Source: Dolomedes plantarius
Lineage: Eukaryota; Arthropoda; Arachnida; Araneae; Dolomedidae
DNA: 64,000 nt
Reading direction: 5' to 3'
NCBI GenBank assembly: GCA_907164885.2
Contig: OU015490.1
Span: 202,998,161-203,062,160, forward strand
A model generated the notes under the pieces. That model was given only the letters and a program-made list of their open reading frames with translations, had not been told where the DNA came from and ran no database searches. Positions within the stretch are counted from its first letter, which is position 1; every line of letters begins with the position of its first letter. The translations under genes were made by a program, and so were the position numbers. Of the stretch, positions 57,557 to 64,000 are shown piece after piece.

Positions 57557-60130
57557 TATCCAATGCTTGTTGTAGTTAAAAAGTAAATAAATGATATCTG
57601 TAACACAATTCCCTTGTTTGCTTGCTTCTGTGTTATGAACGATTACGTGTTAATCTAGTGAGCTTTAAAGTTAAAAAAAAATGAATGATATCAAAGGCAA
57701 GTTTTTTCTCTTTATATACTTTTGCTTTATTAGGAGTCTCATAATGTTTATTAAAATTAAAAAGTAAATTAAGGATTTTTGAATGATCAGATAATACTAT
57801 CAAATTTTATGAAATACAAAAACTTCATGGACTTTTGGCCCACCATGACCTAATTTTAACGATATTAATTTGTGGGTAAATGCCCATAAACAGCAGAAAG
57901 ACATGTTCACACAGACACATTGGAGAAAGTGCCTCTCTTATCACTTGAATAGATGTTATCGGAATCACTGAATTTGCTGCAAATTTTAACATTAGGTGAC
58001 TAAAAAGTTACAGGTGGCTTTGGTATCTTCTGTGGAATCATCAAATCAATTTAGAATTTTTTATTCAATATTTGCTACAGTAAAAAGTAAAGGAATGTTA
58101 TCTGTGACTCTATTCGCCTAATAGCTTAATTTTTTTAATTAGTTGTTAATCCAAAGTTTATTATAGCTAAAAAGAAAATAAATGATATCTGTGACACAAT
58201 TCTCTTATTTACTTACTTTTGCTTTATGAATAATTTGTTTATCGAATATTTTTTAAAAGGGGGGCAGATTACTTTTGCTGTCGCAAAAATGCACTGTTTT
58301 TACTACCAGGTTTAATGTGTTGTCAAACAGTTAATTTGTAATTAATTTAAACCAATTTTTAGGAGGAATTGTACGAAGCTTTTTCTTTTAGAAAACAAAA
58401 GCATAATTTTTAGAAGATTATTAGAAATTATTTTATGTAAAAAAAATTAATGTTTTATGAATAATGAATGCATTACGTGCTGATTTTTTAAAAAAGATAT
58501 ATATTAAATTATTTGTATATATTCTATCCGTAGGTTATACTTTAATCTACACCTAAAATAATTACCATAGTTCACATAAAAATATTTTTTTCAGGCAAAT
58601 GCATTGTAATGTACAAGAAATATAAATTTTTTTACAAAAAATTGCTGTAAAAAAATAGCATTATGTACTTACCTAATTTTAGGGGGAAATTGTATAAACA
58701 CTAAGGGCTTCGCCCCTAGGCTCGCTACGCTCGCTCCTTTGTTAGGGCTAATAGCGAGATACGTAGGGGTGATTCTCGGGCAATGTAACAGCTTCCATCC
58801 ATTTACTGTTGTCACCCTTATGCGAAGGGCTTATGAATTTATTATTATTATGAATTAATTAAGGGCTTATGAATTTATTATTAGGACTATTCATCACTGT
58901 AGAATTATCAGCTTTAAAATTCAATTAAAAATCGAAATTTTAAGATAGAGACTTGAAATGAGGTTTATATGATTAAGAAAGCTTTCAGATTCCAGATGAT
59001 GTAAATATTTTCTTTGTAAGATAAAAACCCGAGGAGCATCGATATTGCATCCACATAGGGGACAATATTTCTTGAAAAACTGTGTTTCATTTTTTCATGA
59101 AAATATTTGTCTGTTTTAAAATATTTTTAAACAAATGAGGTCTAGTTTGAAAGAGAAATGCCTGTAGTCTTAGATTTAAAAAGATCAAAATTCTACGATC
59201 ATTTTTTGGCGAGTTATCGTAATCTGAAGATGAAAAGGTCAATATTTTCCCACAAAACATAAAATAAAAAAAAACTGAAAGTCCGACGAAGATGAGACAT
59301 GTCTTACTTTGGTCCCCCCCTATTTTTCTGCATCCATTGGTATCACTCTCGACCCCATACCCCCAGCGGTTTCGGAGGAGATAGTGTGACAAGCTTTTGA
59401 CAGCGGCAGCGGGAGTTACTTTTTTTTTTTTAGAATAGAGAGATACTAGATATACATGTATACAAAATTTTAGCAATTTGTGACCATTAGTTTTGAAGAA
59501 ATAGTTCGCACAAGTTTGAAAATAACAGATTTTAGAAAAATCCATTTAAAGTTTAAAGTTTCTATAAATTTCTGTACTATTAACTTTATACATTTGGCCA
59601 TAAAATCGGTTCTAATGGTAGTATAAACTTAATGTCTTTTAAAGATTCCTTACACTCCATTCTTTAAAATTAAATCGTAATAAAAAATTGAGTATTTTGA
59701 AGGTTTTAAGGTGATCTCCCCCCTTAGTTAAAAAATAATGTGCTTGATATCTTTCACTTAAATCAACGATTTGCATTCTTTAGTTTTATTGGGAGTTAAT
59801 CCAAAGTTCATTATGATTAAAAAGTAAATTAATGATATCTGTGGCTCAATTCTCTTATTTACTTTTGCTTATCGAATTTGTTTATCGAATATTTTTTAAG
59901 TTAAAAAATAATGTACGTGAATTATCTTTGACTTAAATCTACGATCTGCGTACTTTAGTTTTATTAGAAGTTAATCAAATATTCGTTACAGTCAAAAAAA
60001 GAAAATCGATACCCGTGACACAATTCTTCTATTTTCTTACACATGCTTTGTTAATCCGATGATTGTTGTAGTTTGAAAGTAAATCTATGATATCTGATGT
60101 GACATAATTATGTATGTTTCTTGCTTACTT
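57557..60130. repeat. Degenerate repeat field, at least six ~100-bp units
   Basis: Units sharing TTAAAAAGTAAAT-AATGATATCTGTGACACAATTC and TTTGCTTTATGAA...GTTTATCGAATATTTTT lie at about 57560, 58060, 58148, 59810, 59975 and 60060. Weaker traces occur at 57690 and 63536. Units are scattered among unrelated AT-rich sequence, not strictly tandem. The minus-strand open frame 59087-59545 in the middle has no recognisable domain. Confidence 0.75.
58705..58752. repeat. GC-rich short hairpin cluster
   Basis: GGGCTTCGCCC followed by GGCTCGCTACGCTCGCTCC, in strongly AT-rich surroundings; a second GCGAAGGGCTTATGAATTTATT occurs 80-150 bp later with a partial repeat. Confidence 0.6.
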
Positions 60131-61440
60131 ACACAAGGTAATCACCAATAAGAGTATTATTTCCTGTCGGAATTTCGCTTTATAATTCTTTCTAGAATCA
60201 CGATAATAGAAGCCATTAATTTTTCGAAATAATGGTGGGGAAGCTAGACATTTTACTGGCTTTTAAGCCAACGTCTTAAATCTGCACATTTTAAAATGTA
60301 AATGAAACTATTTTTAGGTACAATTTACAAATATTTTTGGATGTTTTCCTGTCGGAATTTAGCTATATATGTATGCCTTCAAAAACCAAGAAAATCATTA
60401 GATAAACGCTTCGGAGACTTCGCAATTCATGAAGCAGAAAAAGGTTTGAAATTTCCGAGTGTAAGCCCCAAACAGGATATTCAGATACACTACGAAATTC
60501 CATGATCGAAATGAAACGTTTATGAGCTGTTGAAAAGCATTGTTTTCCTAATTTCAACGATGAGAAAATCGAGAAGCTAATGCACAAATGAAGTTGTAGA
60601 AAGATATGTTCACACAGAGATAGAAAGAATGATAAAGGCAATATTCCTATGCCTCTCACCACTTGAAAATATTAATTTGCGTTATAAAAAACAACATTAT
60701 CTTGAAACGAAAATTAAAATTTTTACAAGTAGTAATGGTCATAGCGATTTGACATCTTCCACCAAACATCCCATTCATAAACAGGAGAACGGACATATGG
60801 GAATTAGTTTATATATTTTTTAATTAAATCACAAAATCTACTTTGTGTTATTTAATTGAAATTACAGACTTCCCTTCTCAGTGTAGTAATAAAAGTATTT
60901 CTCCTGACATAAACTAGTTAATTACTACTTATTAACTTCTTATAAACTAGTTAATTTTCTCTGTTCAATTATGTCATTATATATTAGCATTCGAAACTAA
61001 CATTTCACGAAGTGCCACATTGTTTGATGGATATTGTTTAGTAAGATATAGCAGCCGATATACATTGTTTGATCAGATATAGAAGCTGATTACGAAAAAG
61101 GCGTTATGATAACTCTTTCCTTCAATGTTCAGTTTCCTTCTCATAAATAGATTAGAAAAATAGGTGTGTTAACCTATGTTGATAAGTCATTTTTTAGCCG
61201 CTTAGTCATTTTTAGTCATTTTTTGTAGCTCAATAAAAAGCAAGTAATCGAAAGAGTGTTTAAAACATGTGAGAAATTTTTGATAAAATTGAATGAATGT
61301 TAAATTTCCAAAACTGTATGAATACTGAATATTATCTTTATGTAATTTGATATATATATCTTAAACAACAATGTGGTAGTTTCAAATTCATAAGTATTTC
61401 ATGTATGATAAAAAAAAAGAGAAAGCTTGAAGATTCGCTG
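60131..61440. other. AT-rich spacer, nothing recognised
   Basis: Short frames at 60302-60505 and 60363-60662 oppose each other and have no known domain. Confidence 0.5.
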
Positions 61441-61776
61441 CATGTTGGTCGAATGGCTAAGGCTCTGAAGTTTCGGACTCTGATCCCGACCCGGGCTCGA
61501 ATCCCGTTAGAGACTTTAGTGTTTGAAACCATTCGGCATCCGCTTTAAGCTGAAGGTCCTGGTTTCTTTAGTTCTTCCACTGCATAAGATGGCCTTAGTG
61601 CTCCAAACCATTGAACCAATCTTCCTTCAATAACAGATAAAATTCCATTAAAGGATTGCTTGAATTGGTGTTTAAAACCGGTGGGGTGACCACTGTGGTG
61701 GGCAATCCCTCACATGGTTAGCGAGAAAGTTTCTAAAACTGACATTTTATAAATAAAATTGAAAAAGAAGAGAAAT
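61441..61776 (+). mobile_element. tRNA-derived SINE, family C
   Basis: A-box-like TGGTCGAATGGCTAAGGC at 61446 and B box GGGCTCGAATCCCG at 61492 sit at tRNA-like spacing. An unrelated body follows (CACTGTGGTGGGCAATCCCT) with an A-rich tail GACATTTTATAAATAAAATT. No similarity to families A or B beyond the promoter. It ends against the target duplication of the solo LTR. Confidence 0.75.
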
Positions 61777-61780
61777 ATAT

Positions 61781-62854
61781 TGTAGAGTATTGCATTTCAA
61801 CCTCTCCGTTAACAAAAGAAATCCTTCTATCTCGGCCTGAGACTCATCAAAAGAATCCCGACAACTTAGGTGGCAAAATGCTGACGGCAATTTTCCTTTT
61901 GTTCATCCGATAGACTTGTTCCACAGAACCTTAGGGGACATCGGTCATTTTTCTTGATTTAGTCATCGCCACCGGGTGACACCGCTGATGTGAGTTATAA
62001 ATGACAGGAGACCCCAGGTGCTTTCATTCATGAACTATCAATTGTTAAGCAGCATCCTGGAGGCGTCGCGTGCCTAAACAAAAGGACTCGTGCCCTTTAC
62101 CGAAGCGGCCCTTTGAGACTCTTTGAAGTGGCTTGGAGGACAAACTAAAAAGGCGGCCGCTTTAGACCCGGGGAAAATATTCCATTATCGCCCCAGGAAA
62201 CCCATTTCCGTTGCTCACTTGTTCTAGATCGTTCGACTTTCTGGAGAGTGATGCAATATCCGGTGGAGGTTCTTCTATAAAAGAGAATGGACCCCTCAGT
62301 CATGGCTTGCGTCTTTTAGTTCCTGACACGTAGCGGATCCAGTTTTAAGAGCAGCCGGGTTTGCCGCCCTTAGAGGTTGAGTCCCTTGTGACTGTTTGCA
62401 GCGACGATTTAGTTCCTGCAGGAGTAAACATACTCCGCTAATTTGTCGGAGACCAGTCTTCGTGGAAGGAGCCTTTGCTACCTTATTTTCCAGTGAGGAG
62501 TCCTTTCTCCTTAATTTAATATTTTCAGCGCTACCGGGTGCGTGCTGTGGTCACCGCCGTTGATATTATTGGGGAGCCCTTTCCCATCAGGACGAAGTGC
62601 CGTTTCTTCATCATTGAAGCAGAGCCAGTTCTGCTAACCTAGCGGACTTCTGTGTTCTTACTCCGCCCCACGCCGATTAAATCGAGTGTGATTAGCTAAG
62701 TTACGAAGTTCATCTTACATCTGTGCAGTGTACATATCTCATCATCATCAATTTTATTAATAAATTTTAATTGTTTTGTTTATGTAATGAGTGATGTATA
62801 CCTGGTGTGTTTAGTTCATCTACTGGTTGACACTACGAACCTCAGTTCGCTACA
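61781..62854 (+). mobile_element. Solo LTR, 1074 bp, with 4-bp target duplication
   Basis: Starts TGTAGAGTATTG and ends CAGTTCGCTACA, giving inverted TGTAG/CTACA tips. ATAT flanks it on both sides (61777-61780 and 62855-62858). It has pol II signals in LTR order: TATAAAAG at 62276-62283, a start-site region near 62305, AATAAA at 62759-62764. GC content is higher than its neighbours. No primer-binding site or coding sequence follows, so the internal region was removed by LTR recombination. Family (Gypsy or BEL) cannot be told from the LTR alone. Confidence 0.8.
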
Positions 62855-64000
62855 ATATTTTGAAAAAGCCGAAAATTTGAGCAACACCTTTAATAGATAA
62901 AGCATAACTTACTATAACCCGGAATTTAATCATAGAATGAAATTCCTACTAACTGAAATAGTTGGAACTGATTTGATGTGATTATAACCTTGGTCAAATC
63001 ATCAAACATTGGTTCCGTATTTGAGACAAATACTTTTAGATCGGGGCTTCGAGATTAGGTATGTTCCTGCAATTAGATTTACTTACAAATGCAGTAGAGT
63101 AGCTTCCCACTAATAGATTGTTTAAAATGTAATTGAATTTGAGAATTTTTTTTAGCTATTGATATGGTGTTTTCCATCCTTAAAATCCAGCCTTACTATG
63201 ATTTCGCTTTACGCCTCAGTTGAAATTTTCTTTCATATTTGGTGGAATCAAGTACTGTTGAACAGACTTCATCAAAACAGGATTCCAAAATCTTTGATTG
63301 TATTTTTTCGGTCTCTTAGGGAAGGTATATTCCTGCATGGAATTATTCATTCATATTTTTTTTTTACTTAAGGATGCAAAAATGTGCTGCCAATTTCTGA
63401 GGTGCAATATAGAAAGTTCCTTTCCTTGCATTGACAATTCAGATTTCATTGAACAAAGTGACACGAAAAGTGTTTATTGTTCAGTCAAGCATTTGATTAA
63501 ATATTCAACGTTAATTTACTTTATTTAAGGCTGAGAGTTAATTCAATGTTTGTTATTGTTTAATAGTAAATTATTGGTATCTTAGTTAAAGGACTTTATT
63601 TTTAAATATGAAGCACAGCGGGTATATATTTTCGGTGAGCATTACAATAGGGAAAAAACAAATAATACATTTTAGTTCAAATTTTCCACGTAGAAATATT
63701 TTATTTTTCCTTCATATAACAGCGTTTTTAGAGACTCTAGTTTCTGGGCAACAATAACTCACAATACAATAATATCTCCATTAATAAAAAAATAAAAATA
63801 GAACATATCTAAAATAATCCTTTTCCGCGACTATGTTCTTAATCACCACCCTTTGCGACATTCAGTTATGTAGATCCACTTTGTTGATTAATATCTGACT
63901 TCCTCTTTTAAATATGGTATTCAGAAAAAGGTAGTAGTTATAAAAACAATGGAAAATTTAATCATATAGCATTTTTAATCATAGAAAGAGACAGATCATC
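62855..64000. other. AT-rich spacer, nothing recognised
   Basis: A weak trace of the 57.5-60.1-kb repeat unit is visible near 63536; otherwise nothing supported. Confidence 0.5.

Noticed and set aside
59087..59545. 152-codon minus-strand frame
   Set aside because: No recognisable domain and composition of AT-rich spacer; lies within a field of degenerate repeats.
61446..61510. Functional tRNA gene
   Set aside because: A and B boxes are present but the acceptor stem does not close and a SINE body follows.
62200..62854. Host promoter (TATA box and downstream signals)
   Set aside because: TG...CA tips, flanking ATAT duplication and a poly-A signal fit a solo LTR better; no gene follows.

Overview
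This is a non-genic, AT-rich, microsatellite-rich stretch of an animal nuclear genome. It is most likely from a spider, and probably an orb-weaver. That guess rests on recollection: the Tc1 transposase that recurs here, the integrase protein with a Cys-rich tail and the LINE tail all resemble proteins I know from orb-weaver assemblies. I could not run a search to confirm it. I find no convincing host gene, no intact tRNA or rRNA gene, no CRISPR and no bacterial operon structure. Nearly everything recognisable is a transposable element, a tandem repeat or a microsatellite, and every transposase or polymerase gene found is broken.

Layout. 1-2643: a Tc1 copy (A), a 384-bp (TA)n tract and a DD41D mariner. 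3401-7560: an array of ~307-bp monomers carrying an 871-bp TA-inserted MITE, the whole duplicated with a ~1.8-kb period. 8.9-15 kb: tRNA-derived SINEs, a foldback element and a LINE 3' remnant. 17.8-21.5 kb: short tandem repeats and a possible N-terminal fragment of an integrase gene. 21.7-25.1 kb: a mariner-like element with ~266-bp terminal inverted repeats, directly followed by Tc1 copy B. 25.3-26.5 kb: a Penelope-like retroelement with its GIY-YIG domain ahead of the RT. 27.8-31.3 kb: a Helitron split by a TIR-bounded integrase element. 32-39.4 kb: a Tigger/pogo tail, palindromic MITEs, a five-unit 186-bp satellite and a Tc1 element with two nested insertions. 40-47.5 kb: hAT remnants interrupted by Tc1 copy C, a possible LTR, SINE B1, a deleted Tc1, a minus-strand Helitron and Tc1 copy D, the best preserved transposase. 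48.4-50.6 kb: an older Tc1 with a Helitron nested in it. 52-57 kb: SINE B2, a triplicated segment with mariner pieces in opposite orientations, and a tRNA-Leu 3' half. 57.5-64 kb: a degenerate repeat field, a third SINE and a solo LTR with a 4-bp target duplication.

How the parts relate. The window is a layered insertion record: Helitron into Tc1, integrase transposon into Helitron, MITEs into Tc1 and into satellite, Tc1 into hAT. Nearly all of the larger TA-targeting elements abut (TA)n tracts. The two most unusual features are the integrase transposon, with arrays of inverted subterminal motifs, and three SINEs that appear to share heads and 3' cores in different combinations.
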